A stretch of DNA of 20,379 nucleotides from Aplysia californica. Taxonomy: Eukaryota; Mollusca; Gastropoda; Aplysiida; Aplysiidae. Under the pieces are notes generated by a model that worked only from the letters and a program-made list of their open reading frames with translations, was not told where the DNA came from and did no database searches. The stretch is from positions 646,162 through 666,540 of the forward strand of contig NW_004797636.1 of assembly GCF_000002075.1 (NCBI RefSeq), read 5' to 3'. Below, one piece after another: positions 1-8,282 of the stretch (its first letter is position 1; each line of letters starts with the position of its first letter). A program made the translations under genes and the position numbers.

Positions 1-355
1 TTTGGCATTGGTCACATATTTGATTTCTTTTTATGAAGAAATAATATGGTGAACCTGTCCCCACTGTTTTATGTTTTTAAAAATTCTGAAATTATGCAAA
101 CTGAGCCCAAAAATATGAAATTATGCCATTCTGTTAATTTCAACAAAGAATGATAAAGGAAAATAATTAGAAATTCCTCAAAAAAATGGTCAAATTTTGC
201 TAAATTATGCGGGGACAGGTGAGTATAATCTGAGTCGTGTAATCAAGTTTTGGCCCTCTCCATAAGACAGCCTACTATAGGTTATATGTTTGGTGCTAGC
301 TTTTTATAGAATGTACCTGTCTTTGAATTTGTCCATGCAGTCTGAAAAATGTTTT
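1..355. other. AT-rich non-coding stretch
   Basis: No gene, RNA or clear repeat is recognised here. The sequence is AT-rich with homopolymer A and T runs and only short open frames without family signal. It is probably intronic, judging from the rest of the window. Confidence 0.5.
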
Positions 356-358
356 CTT

Positions 359-595
359 TTACTTTTTGGTGTAAAAGACTTTTTTTTCGAGAGGCCCCAG
401 TTTTGTATTTATATATTCTTTCTTTTGCCTTCTTCCCTTCTTTGCATGCTCGTCAGCTATCTCATTCCCATCTATACAGCAATGTGATGGTATCCAAATA
501 ATGGCAACCCTTTTTCCATCAGTTAATACTTGTTCCATAAAGTGAACCTTGACCTTGATCATCAACAGTTTATTATAGAAGCACAAGCCGTCCAT
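359..595 (-). mobile_element. LINE fragment: C-terminal part of an RNase H domain
   Basis: The minus strand encodes 78 residues containing WIPSH (residues 34-38) and GNEIADEHAKKG (43-54). These match the late RNase H motifs, with the conserved His of WxPSH and the last catalytic Asp in NEIAD. Among non-LTR retrotransposons an RNase H domain placed after the reverse transcriptase is typical of the I/Jockey group. Only the C-terminal third of the domain is visible; the DxE part of the fold and the reverse transcriptase are absent from neighbouring sequence, so this is an isolated truncated relic. A cellular RNase H1 is less likely because the spacing and the residues around GNEIAD are of the retroelement type. 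Confidence 0.72.
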
Positions 596-773
596 GTCCA
601 GGTGCTGTTTTAGACTCTTTTTTCTGTCTGCGGATTAATAATATTCTTTTTTCCCAAACTATTGGTTCCACTGCCATGCACCCTGTATCTATGGTTCTCA
701 ACCTGAAAATCGCCCATAAAGGTTTATCTAAATTGGGTTCAGGGGCTTAATAATAAAATCAGCTTCATTACGT

Positions 774-908
774 AAATGTCCAGTGAGCTTATTGAAGTCA
801 AGAGTTCATTAAGTAAATTATGTCCTGGGAGTTTATTGAAGTCAAGAGTTCATAAAGTAAATTAAGTCTAGAGAGCTTATTGCGGTCAAGACATCAGGCT
901 GTCAATGA
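774..908 (+). repeat. Tandem repeat, unit about 46 bp, three copies
   Basis: Three degenerate units, each containing a version of 'AGCTTATTGAAGTCAAGAG' followed by a run like 'TTCATTAAGTAAATT', follow one another. The corresponding place in the second arm (about 13402-13510) has two units, so copy number changed after the block was duplicated. Confidence 0.7.
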
Positions 909-1044
909 AGGCACATGTCAGAGCAACAAAACACAGCTAACAGACAGAAGAGTATACAACAATAAACGAGTCTGTCATTCTGTTTGCATTTCGTCACTTT
1001 ATTGATGTGACCATAGTCCCCTGAACATCCATGACAATAGTAAA

Positions 1045-1690
1045 CAACTGAAACAGGTGAAAGAGTTTAAATATCTTGGCAGCACTTTTTCTGAAAACGG
1101 GTCCATATAGACAGAGAAATAGAAATGCGAACTCAAAAAGCCAACGCTGTCACCTACCAGCTCGCACCCCTCCTATCTCATCCAAACATCCCCATTGATA
1201 CAAAGAGACAGCTTATCACCTCAATATTCATACCAACATTATGTTATGAGTGCCAGACCTGGACCTTAAATAAAACCCATGAAAGCAAAATCACTGGATG
1301 CGAAATTAAATGTCTCCGGAAAACCCTTATCATCACAAGACGAGACAGGTAAAGAAATGAAGAAGTAAGAGCAGCTATCGGCACTGAGTCCTGCCTGCTT
1401 TACTTAGAAAGACAGAGAATAAAATGGTTTGGCCACCTGTTACGCATGTCACCTGACCAGCCAGCCTCGAGAGCCTACAACACCAAGCACTTAGGCTATA
1501 AAGGAAGAGGAAGGCCACGCAAAAGGTGGATCGAGGGTGTCAAGGAAACCCTAAGAAAACATGACATGACAACTGAAAGAGCAGCAGAGCTGGCCTACCA
1601 TAGAAAACTGTATCTCCCCTCGACGCGTAACGGCAACAGAGGAGAAACAAGTCTTGTAAAAGTAAGTAAAAGAAGATTGAGGTGACCCCA
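1045..1690 (+). mobile_element. LINE fragment A: C-terminal end of a reverse transcriptase
   Basis: The translation begins with VKEFKYLGSTFSENGS, the standard post-catalytic segment of non-LTR reverse transcriptases. A change of frame leads into 1125-1352 with RQLITSIFIPTLCYECQTWT, the usual 'LYGCETWTL' block. After a stop the frame resumes as RQRIKWFGHLLRM and GRGRPRKRWIEG, the C-terminal zinc-knuckle-adjacent block of such proteins. The reverse transcriptase catalytic core and endonuclease are missing. With at least one frame change and an internal stop, it is a dead 5'-truncated copy. Clade cannot be fixed by eye. Confidence 0.8.
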
Positions 1691-1694
1691 AAAA

Positions 1695-2105
1695 ACGTAG
1701 AAACAGTCAGACAAAAAATTGATTCTGAAAAATATGTTTTTTTAAATGTATGACGAAAAGGTCTCAGAGAGAGGCTGAGAAACGAGGGCTGAAACCTCAA
1801 TAAAATTACATAATTGTGAGGCATGCCGACAAATAAGTAACTTATCGCAATCCATGAATTGATATAACATTGGCCGAAAATCGACACTAGGGGGAAATTG
1901 ACTGATTTTCATTTGAGCTTTTTTCTTCAAGTACAACACGTCTTTTATTAATTTCATACTTTTATATTGTACATACTCCATGAATAAATTTGACAATATT
2001 ATCTATTTCCGTAGGGCTAAAATCTGAGAAATAACTCATTTTCTCAGCACGTCTCACATATTATGACAATCCGTTGACAGTGACCCTGACAGTCAAAACG
2101 AACCA
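1695..2105. other. Non-coding part of duplicated arm A
   Basis: No gene is recognised. The first part (about 1745-1815) matches about 13632-13690 and the end (2070-2105) matches about 13715-13743; the middle has no counterpart in arm B. Open frames here lack any family signal. Confidence 0.5.
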
Positions 2106-2121
2106 ATGTCAATCTCTTTAT

Positions 2122-2240
2122 TATTTGTTTTGTTTTGTTTTGTTTTGTTTTTAGTTGTGTTTTTTTTTGTTGTTGTTGTTGTTTTTTGTTTTTTGTTTGT
2201 TTGTTGTTGTTGTTGTTTTTTTGTTTTTTTGTTTTTTTGG
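2122..2240 (+). repeat. T-rich low-complexity tract with GTTTT and GTT runs
   Basis: GTTTT units at about 2128-2151, then GTT units and long T runs. Apparent Phe/Val-rich and Lys/Asn/Gln-rich reading frames are only translations of this tract. Confidence 0.9.
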
Positions 2241-2340
2241 GGGGGCAGTGAATATACATATCAATCTGTCATACTTTCGATCTTTCACACTTTCAATCTT
2301 TCGTACTTCCACGATTCCCGCTACTAGATCTATAGCTCGT

Positions 2341-2805
2341 TCACTGGTTTGTTGTGAGCTTGGGTGACGAGATAACGGAATTTGGACCTTAGCTAGTGTG
2401 TAGCTGTGAGATTATTTTTAGAACCATTACCTCATGGCCACCTTTGCTTCAACCAAAGATACTCCCCATTGGAGTATCTTTGATTCAACGTTCTTCATTC
2501 GCAACTATTTTTAGATTTTGACCCCTTTTCGAGTATGAAAGGTCTGAAATGTAGACAACTCTGATGGGTAAAACGGAGTAAAAACGGTAACTTCTAGCTC
2601 ACTTCAAGCTTGTTTACGTAAACAGCTGACTGTGTGGGCGTACCCTGCTTGCTGTGATCGTCTGTTGATCTTTTCAGTTTTATACTTGGGTGACTTTAAA
2701 CATTCGTTTTCTTTGTGTGTTAGTGTTTTCAAAACATTGATTAACCTTCCTCTAAATCTCTCAAAGCGGACTCCTCACCAAGAGGCCAGCTAAGAGGTCT
2801 ATGTA
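2341..2805. other. Unique non-coding stretch with two palindromes
   Basis: No gene found. Two symmetric sequences stand out: a hairpin with a perfect 12-bp stem (CAAAGATACTCC, 5-base loop, GGAGTATCTTTG; 2454-2482) and a perfect 14-bp palindrome TGTTTACGTAAACA (2611-2624). There is no counterpart in the second arm that I can align. Confidence 0.6.
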
Positions 2806-2935
2806 CATGTGTGTGTGTGTTGGTGTGTTGGTGTGTTTGTATGTGTGTGTACGTGTGTGTGTGTTTGTGTGTGTTTGTGTCTATGTGTGGGTGCTTGTTT
2901 GTGTGTGTGTATGTGTGTGTGCTCTCTTGTGTGCT
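2806..2935 (+). repeat. Imperfect TG microsatellite
   Basis: TG dinucleotides interrupted by TTGG, TTTG and TATG variants over about 130 bases. Confidence 0.9.
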
Positions 2936-3132
2936 TATGGTGCTATTGCAAACGTATAATTAAGTGGCGTAAACACGGCACGTAAGCCGGCTCGCGGCCT
3001 TCCGTGCGCGTGGTTTCTGTAGAATGGGGGTAATTCAGATCTCTGTTTCTTTGCTCTTTTGCCATAAAACACTAAATGCTGAACACTTTTTAAAGGTTCA
3101 TGTTTCCTTCTTTACAATAGTGTACGTTGTTT

Positions 3133-3397
3133 TTGTTTTTTCGCTTTTTGTGTGTGTTTTTTGGTAAGTGTTTTACGGCGCTCGCAACTGCATAAGGTCA
3201 TATGAGCGCGCGGGACACTCCTAATACTTTTAGTTGGTAAGAAATTTTGAATTTTGCTCGGGTGGCGGCCGAAGCTTACTCTTATCGATTTTAGACCACC
3301 AAGGGATCTTTAACATTGTTCGGTCGCTACCCGGATTCGAACCCAGGACCTTTGGATGAGAGGCAAACACCTTAACCTCTAGGCCACGAGAGCCCCC
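3133..3397 (-). mobile_element. tRNA-derived SINE (family 1), internally shortened, with 11-bp target duplication
   Basis: On the minus strand the head reads GGGGGCTCTCGTGGCCTAGA, with a perfect A box (TGGCCTAGAGG) and a B box of the form GGTTCGAATCC. The 3' end is the family tail GCGAGCGCCGTAAAACACTT followed by an A/CA-rich run. It is flanked by identical 11-bp repeats GTACGTTGTTT at 3122-3132 and 3398-3408, so both ends are defined. The roughly 270-bp middle seen in full copies (for example 10805-11306) is missing here. This is either an internally deleted copy or a separate short subfamily. Confidence 0.88.
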
Positions 3398-3408
3398 GTA
3401 CGTTGTTT

Positions 3409-4577
3409 GTAGATTATAATCTGAGTATGAGCTGGAGAATCGCCGTGGAGAGGGAAGCCTATCGTGGTTGGAATGCGAGGTGGGCTGGTTCAAAATTGAC
3501 ACTCATGCATTCACATGCTTTGCAGAAAGATTGTTGATTAAATACCGTCTTTTCATAGGCGGAGAACGATACCGCCTTGAGCGTGGTTACCGTGGTTACT
3601 ATTTTTGTCCTTTGGTGTTTGGAGAGAAAACCTCGGGGGAAAAAAACGTCTGAGTATTCAAAGATCATTTTCAACACGAAATGTGTAAAATACCGACTAA
3701 AAAAGATTCCGATAGAAAGAACCATTCTTTTTCTATTAGAACAAAGTCGTCGGCAAGGAATTGTTTTGCAAGAATCCTTCCGCGAAACTACCGTGAGCAC
3801 TCAATACCAGAGTTCACTACAGTATTGAGTCGACTCGCTCGCTGTGAGGGCTGGCGCGACGCCGGTCGAGACAACGTTCGGTATTTTAATAATTGAAATA
3901 ACGACGTATCATCGTGTTTGAGGCAATACAATACTGATTTGTAATGAGCTCACAGTCATGAAAAAAATTACGCTTCATTTCTTTGTTATAAGGATTGTAA
4001 TCTGTTAATGTAGAGATGTTTGGTACTCTTGGTACTCTTTTATTATCTGTCAAACATGGGGTTGCAGCCAGTTACCGACTTCAGCAATAATAAATTTGAT
4101 TATCATGTTAAATCGAAACAGCTGCCATTCTCTTAAACATTGACTGAGAGGTAAAAAGTATGGTACCAAAATTCTCCGGAGACATAAGCCTTTCATGTGG
4201 AACAAATGAATATAACATACAACTTCTTTGAACATTTAGTATCTGGTACCTAGTATAATGTTAATATTTTGTTGCATTTGACGTGAAGTCCATGCTTGTT
4301 AAACTTCTGTTTTTTTCATAAGTTTTTTTATCTGAGAATGAATAGTTTTCTCCTTCGGTATGTTACCTTTTGTGGCATAGCCAAGATGTTGCTCAACTTC
4401 GGAGGCCATTTTCTCCTTTTCGTGTTTCCTCACCTCGCACAATTAAAAATTCTGTATTTCCGTCAAATAGGATCATATTTACTTCAATCTTGTTTTAAAT
4501 TGTAGGGAAAAGGTGATAGTTTTTGGAAATAATGTTTTCTGGTTTTTGAAATTTCCTTTATATGACTGATATTGACC
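3409..4577. other. Non-coding stretch, no feature recognised
   Basis: Several open frames of 60-113 residues exist on both strands but overlap one another, lack family motifs, splice context or composition contrast, and have no counterpart in the second arm. Likely intron sequence. Confidence 0.5.
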
Positions 4578-4704
4578 TGCAAGGACACAAATATCCATTT
4601 TCAAAGTTAGCCACGTGTTTTTGGACAGAAAAAAAATCACTTTTAACAAAGCAAGTACAACATAAACATTCATTATATATTGTCTACATATTCATACAAA
4701 ACAA

Positions 4705-5072
4705 AAAGTGCCACTGACTGTAGTGTCTTAAGGCCATTCCCAAAGAGGGGAGATTTCTTGTTCAAGCATAGTAGAATTGTAAATGGGCTGATTCATGTCA
4801 CGCTCATAACTGTGCCTGATCTACAACAGGGAACTACTGCTTTTTCTTTCCTAATCCTTAATATTTTCATTTTCCTCTACTTCTTTTGTATGTTTGTCAC
4901 TCTCTTGTGACCTGCTATTTTTGGGGTGCCTTGATAGTCGAAGCAGACCTCGTGCTGTTGAAGCTAGAGAGGTGAGCAGAATAAGTCTGATTCCCTGTAA
5001 AGACTTATCTGTTGACACCCATCCCTTGGCGCTCATATGACCTTATGCAGTTGCGAGCGCCGTAAAACCTTC
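4705..5072 (+). mobile_element. Short non-autonomous element (family 2), copy A
   Basis: It matches the reverse complement of 16791-17225 over about 350 bases, and the two copies sit at non-equivalent places, which marks it as mobile. The body is unlike SINE family 1, but the 3' end (about 5029-5070) is the same tail: GGCGCTCATATGACCTTATG followed by CAGTTGCGAGCGCCGTAAAA. No tRNA-like boxes are evident at its 5' end. Both copies keep an open frame on the strand opposite the tail (here 4851-5036, minus), sharing SLASTA and LLRLSRHP and a TKEVEEN stretch. I do not recognise this peptide. Confidence 0.72.
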
Positions 5073-5210
5073 TACTATTTTTTTTTAATTAAACCGTTTC
5101 ATTCGGCCCTTGAGGAATTTGACCTTTCGTTGTCAAAGGAGATGCTGCTAAAAATGTTCATCAAGTTTTCACGATTGTCCAATGTTTATTGTCCACTTTC
5201 CGGAGTGTGT

Positions 5211-5302
5211 GTCAAAGAGTCAGGAGGGAGGTAAGCCGGACCAAGGACCCTGAGCTGCCGGAGTTACTTCCCATTGGCTACCTGGTGGGGGACACAACCC
5301 AG
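5211..5302 (+). other. Highly conserved 92-bp island, arm A copy
   Basis: By hand alignment this differs from 14879-14970 at only two positions, while flanking sequence differs far more. One plus-strand frame is open through both copies and reads CQRVRREVSRTKDPELPELL then PIGYLVGDTTQ; both differences are silent in that frame (Pro and Thr third positions). I do not recognise the peptide. It may be a fragment of an unrecognised exon or element ORF, a conserved non-coding element, or a recent gene-conversion tract. Confidence 0.5.
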
Positions 5303-5350
5303 GTATTGATCTGCGTCAAAGGTCAGGGAATAGGTGTTTGGTTTTTTGTG

Positions 5351-5569
5351 ACGTAAGTGTTTTACGGCGCTCACAACTGCATTAGGTCATATGAGCGGGC
5401 AAAACACATTAGGCATACAGTTGTAGGTAATTTTTAATTCTGCCCGGGTGGCGGCCAAATCCTATTCATATTGGTTTTGGACCACCAAGGGATCTTTAAT
5501 ATGCATAACATACACACGGGAGCTCCGAGATTTTTCGCCCTTATCCAAGGAGGCTAGGTGTAGATCTTA
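5351..5569 (-). mobile_element. tRNA-derived SINE (family 1), 3' half only
   Basis: On the minus strand this carries the family tail (GCCGTAAAACACTTAC) and the central 'TTAAAGATCCCTTGGTGGTC' segment. The head with A and B boxes is missing because the copy stops abruptly at the LINE fragment at 5570. The equivalent copy in arm B (15002-15646) is complete, so arm A lost the SINE 5' half and about 100 bp of flank in one deletion after duplication. Confidence 0.85.
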
Positions 5570-6726
5570 CACTGTCTGGCAAAGCTCAAAATTGCTGTAT
5601 ATATTTCTGTCAACATTAACTTACCGATGCCAAACTTGGTCCTTGAAAAACACACAAGAGAGAAAAATGACCACCTGAAAATGGAAGTGTCGGAGCAGGG
5701 CAATAGATAGGACTAGGACAGACCAAATCCAGGGGATCTCGTAGCCAAGAGGTTAAGCTGTTCGCCTCTCATTCAAAGGTCTCAGGTTCGAATCCTGGTA
5801 GAGACAGAACAATTTTGTTCTCTAAATTTTTCTCCTTTCACCTCCTTTCCAGATCTGTAATAATGTTCTGTCGTGTGCTTTCGTCTCCACTTCCTACCCT
5901 CCCCCCCCTCACCTCCGTTGCCCCCTCCTCTGGTCTCCTGACTCTTTCTGTAGCCTTTCTACAGCTACTCCTTGGCTCCTTCTCACTGCTGTTTTCCAGC
6001 CACACCCCTGATCTTCTGAAAGGAAAGATCAACATTTAGCCTTCTCGGACGAGGGCGAACAATCTCGGAGGTCCCGTGTGCAAGGTGCGCACGTTAAAGA
6101 TCCCTTGGTAGTCTAAAATCGATAAGAGTAGACGTCGGCCGCAACCAGGGCAAAATTCAAAATTTCTTACCAACTGAGAATGGTTAGTGTGCTCCACGCG
6201 CTCATACGACCTCATGCAATTGCAAGCGCCGTAAAACATTTACCAAAAAAACAACAACAAAAAAGATCAAATCCAGAAAGAGGTGGTGAAAAAGACACAG
6301 TAGGAACAACACCAGTCCTCCGCCATAATTATCGAACGACAGAGAATAGATTAAAGGTTTGGCCACCTGGTTCTTTCCAAGAATGCCCCCAGACCGACCA
6401 TCACGGTGAGTCTAATAGATAGCATTAATTTGATTAGCACAAATTCCTGCTCAACAGCAAGCTTTACAATCCATACTATTATCTCAGCAGACCTGATAGC
6501 ATTCTGAAATAATTTCAACTTCCTGGGAAGCATACAGTGCAAGCTGCCATTTACAGGTGCTACAACATAAGACCTCTGGAGAAACAGAGGGAGACCAAGA
6601 CGTCGCTGGATTGACTCTGTACACGACACCACCAGAGCCCTCGACCTGACCCTCCTCCAAGCCACTCGACTCACATCAGCTGACACACAACTGTTTCTCC
6701 CCGCGACACACACCGGTACCAGGTGA
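5570..6726 (+). mobile_element. LINE fragment B, arm A: reverse transcriptase C-terminus split by a SINE
   Basis: The left piece encodes LSTLTYRCQTWSLKNTQERK (about 5607-5666), matching the 'LYGCETWTL' block. The right piece contains ERQRI and a degraded WFGHL region near 6335-6375, then at 6577-6726 WRNRGRPRRRWIDSV and an open tail to a stop. A family 1 SINE (5733-6267) sits between the pieces. A further stretch of about 190 bp (6385-6570) with no LINE coding signal also interrupts it. Stops and frame changes show it is dead. Arm B has the same fragment at 15749-17335, so it predates the duplication. Confidence 0.78.
5733..6267 (+). mobile_element. tRNA-derived SINE (family 1), full length, inserted in LINE fragment B
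   Basis: The head has a recognisable B box (GGTTCGAATCC, near 5785) with a slightly decayed A box. The body includes a C-rich run, AGATCCCTTGG and CTTACC, ending in an A/CAA-rich tail. Target duplications CAAATCCAG lie at 5724-5732 and 6268-6276. The same insertion is present at the equivalent place in arm B, so it is older than the block duplication. Confidence 0.9.
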
Positions 6727-6762
6727 CGGAAAAAGGAAAAGTAAAGTAAAGAAATACAAAAA

Positions 6763-6940
6763 CAAACATGAGATACTGAAGTTTCCAAATAGTTTAAACA
6801 ATGTGTATTGTTTTATATTTTAGTAAGTGAAAGGATGTAACGCCCATATAAGCAAACATGAGATATTGAAGTTTCCAAAATTAGTTTATACATCTATTGC
6901 TTTTATTTTTTAGTGAGTGAAAGGGTGTAAAGCCCTTTCA
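6763..6940 (+). repeat. Tandem duplication, 90-bp unit, two copies
   Basis: Units beginning CAAACATGAGATA at 6763 and 6853 both continue through TTGAAGTTTCCAAA and AGTGAAAGG. Arm B has a single unit (about 17381-17465), so this doubling is specific to arm A. It lies just downstream of GPCR copy 1. Confidence 0.82.
6902..6907 (-). promoter_or_regulatory. Candidate polyadenylation signal for GPCR copy 1
   Basis: AATAAA on the minus strand, 235 bases after the GPCR stop codon. The second GPCR has AATAAA 248 bases after its stop. The matched position in both copies supports it, but no transcript evidence is available and AATAAA is common in AT-rich sequence. Confidence 0.4.
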
Positions 6941-7132
6941 ACGTGTATAGGTTATTTAGGAAACGAGAACACAGAATGTTATCATCTCCTATTAGGATCC
7001 AGCCAAATGGGTTAATAGCATTGAAACCCCACAAAATAACCCGAGTGCAAGAACACCCTGTTGAGGATTCAAACTAGAGCCGTCTGTTCCTAAGACCATC
7101 ATGATAGCAACAGAGTTAACGGAGAGCACTCC
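6915..7132 (-). mobile_element. Second tRNA-derived SINE family, copy next to GPCR 1
   Basis: Read on the minus strand from about 7132 there is a tRNA-like head with an A-box-like TTAACTCTGTTG and a B-box-like TAGTTTGAATCC, followed by a body through CAGGGTGTTCTTGCACTCGG. The copy in arm B (17450-17672) has better boxes (TAACTCAGTTGG and GTTCAAATCC). The head sequence and body are unlike SINE family 1. It starts within about 10 bp of the GPCR stop codon in both arms, so it would form most of the receptor 3' UTR. Confidence 0.62.
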
Positions 7133-7141
7133 ATGTAAAGG

Positions 7142-8155
7142 TCAACTCAAGTTTTTTCCTGTAGCACATCCGAGCATACGCTTCATTTCTTTGCGAAACT
7201 GGGTGCTTAACTTCCAGTAGAAAAGTATATTGACGGAAGAATTGATAATCTCAAGTAAGGAGACGACTATGGATATATTAAGATATAGCTCGCTATGACG
7301 CCCGTCTGTCTGGTAGCCCGGCACGACATACACGATCATGAGGTTCACTGTGCTCGGGAAATAACACAGGAGGTATGTCACAGAGATGACAGTGACTGTC
7401 TTAGCGATCTTGTCGTCACGCCTGGCAGAGGTTTCCGACGCCGCCGTCTGTGTGCTGGAAGACAGCCGCCATTTTGACTGTTGTTTCATTTTGATCACCA
7501 AAATTACCGTGAAGACCATAATCCCGGCTGAGATGGTATACGGAAGAAATAAAGTGTTCACCACCATAAGTGCCACCTCCACATCTCTTTTGTCATTAAT
7601 TCTTTTAAATGTGAGAAAAGTTCTGTTTCTTTCGTCTGAATGTTCCCACACAAATCTATAAATATAGAATATCCAAGAATTGGAAGCCACCACAAAGATG
7701 TAAATAGCAATAATAATGACTTTGATTTTCCGGGTGGTGATGAGAGTTTTCACTTTCAAGGGTAAGAGAATGCATAAACATCTTTCAGCAGATATCAACA
7801 AAGTCAGACAGGCTGTGATTCTTCCGAAGAAGAACCGGGTAGTATCCCCAACACCATAAGCCATGCTAAGTGGGTGAAACGACAAATTCGGAGCTTGGAC
7901 CACTTCCAGAAAGAAGGCGATACAGCGCCATAGAGTCCCCAACAACCCCAGGAGATCGGAGACGGCCATGGCGAGAAGACTGATGTTAATCGTCTGTCGT
8001 CGGTCCATTCGACAGAACACAGCGATGTTGATCACATTGGCGATACATCCGGCTAGGGTCAGGGGGGCTGACAAATAAACATTCAGAATGGCCAGGAGAT
8101 CTGAGTTGTTACCTGACGCAACTGAGTTGCTGCGATGGTTGCTTGAGTTGCTCAT
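7142..8155 (-). CDS. Class A GPCR, chemosensory-receptor-like, copy 1 (single exon)
   Basis: A 337-residue seven-transmembrane receptor in one exon. Approximate segments: TM1 25-48 (GCIANVINIAVF, with the conserved Asn), TM2 56-80 (LAMAVSDLLG, with the conserved Asp), TM3 103-130 ending in ERC (124-126) in place of DRY, TM4 146-166, TM5 195-222, TM6 251-277 with CYFP (264-267) for CWxP, and TM7 289-314 with NSSVNILFY (305-313) for NPxxY. N-glycosylation sequons lie near residues 3, 16 and 90. No cysteine is found at the usual top-of-TM3 or ECL2 positions. I begin at the first ATG (8155); the frame is open two codons further, but only to a TTG. The SAERCLCI...PLKVK signature resembles gastropod chemosensory receptors from memory; a peptide receptor cannot be excluded. 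It looks intact and lies antisense to the NAV-like exon at 9959-10130. Confidence 0.93.
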   Translation of the reverse strand: MSNSSNHRSNSVASGNNSDLLAILNVYLSAPLTLAGCIANVINIAVFCRMDRRQTINISLLAMAVSDLLGLLGTLWRCIAFFLEVVQAPNLSFHPLSMAYGVGDTTRFFFGRITACLTLLISAERCLCILLPLKVKTLITTRKIKVIIIAIYIFVVASNSWIFYIYRFVWEHSDERNRTFLTFKRINDKRDVEVALMVVNTLFLPYTISAGIMVFTVILVIKMKQQSKWRLSSSTQTAASETSARRDDKIAKTVTVISVTYLLCYFPSTVNLMIVYVVPGYQTDGRHSELYLNISIVVSLLEIINSSVNILFYWKLSTQFRKEMKRMLGCATGKNLS

Positions 8156-8274
8156 GCTCAAAAAGTCTCCTGATACAAATATCTCTGCTCGGGTGGTGTT
8201 CAGGTGTCACTTGTTGGTCCTACATCTATTCTTTCCCAGTGTTGTTTCTGTCTCTGTCTTGCTTCTTCCTTGCA

Positions 8275-8282
8275 CTATATAA
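8275..8282 (-). promoter_or_regulatory. TATA-like box upstream of GPCR copy 1
   Basis: TTATATAG on the minus strand, 120 bases upstream of the ATG, followed by GTGCAAGGAAG. The second GPCR has TTTATATAG then GTGCAAAGAAG 132 bases upstream of its ATG. Conservation of the box and its downstream context in both arms supports a core promoter with a 5' UTR of roughly 90 bases; the start site is inferred. Confidence 0.5.

Larger units (their letters stand above)
774..2340 (+). repeat. Duplicated block, arm A, left part
   Basis: This stretch aligns in direct orientation with about 13402-14030. Landmarks shared by both are the 46-bp tandem units, 'CAGCTAACAGACAGAAGAG', 'AACGAGNGCTGAAACCTCAA', 'CAGTCAAAACGANCCAA' and a cluster ending in 'TTTCAATCTTT'. 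Arm A contains a LINE fragment (about 1000-1740) where arm B has a TA microsatellite, and a T/TTG-rich tract where arm B has a CT microsatellite. The copies are clearly related but diverged. Confidence 0.8.

Noticed and set aside
2044-2367. Phe/Val-rich and Gln/Asn/Lys-rich open frames
   Set aside because: They translate the T/GTT low-complexity tract.
3459-3896. Overlapping open frames on both strands up to 113 residues
   Set aside because: They overlap each other, lack motifs and show no matching copy elsewhere in the window.
6351-6788. 145-residue minus-strand frame, with a counterpart at 17122-17418
   Set aside because: It lies antisense to LINE fragment B, which explains the sequence; the frame is broken in the other arm by the family 2 insertion.
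7295-7661. Plus-strand open frames opposite GPCR copy 1
   Set aside because: They are shadows of a well-supported minus-strand gene and have no family signal; the same holds for 8088-8328 and 18437-18757.
8156-8161. GPCR copy 1 starting two codons earlier at a TTG
   Set aside because: Nuclear animal genes rarely start at TTG; the next codon pair gives an ATG, and the second copy has the same arrangement.
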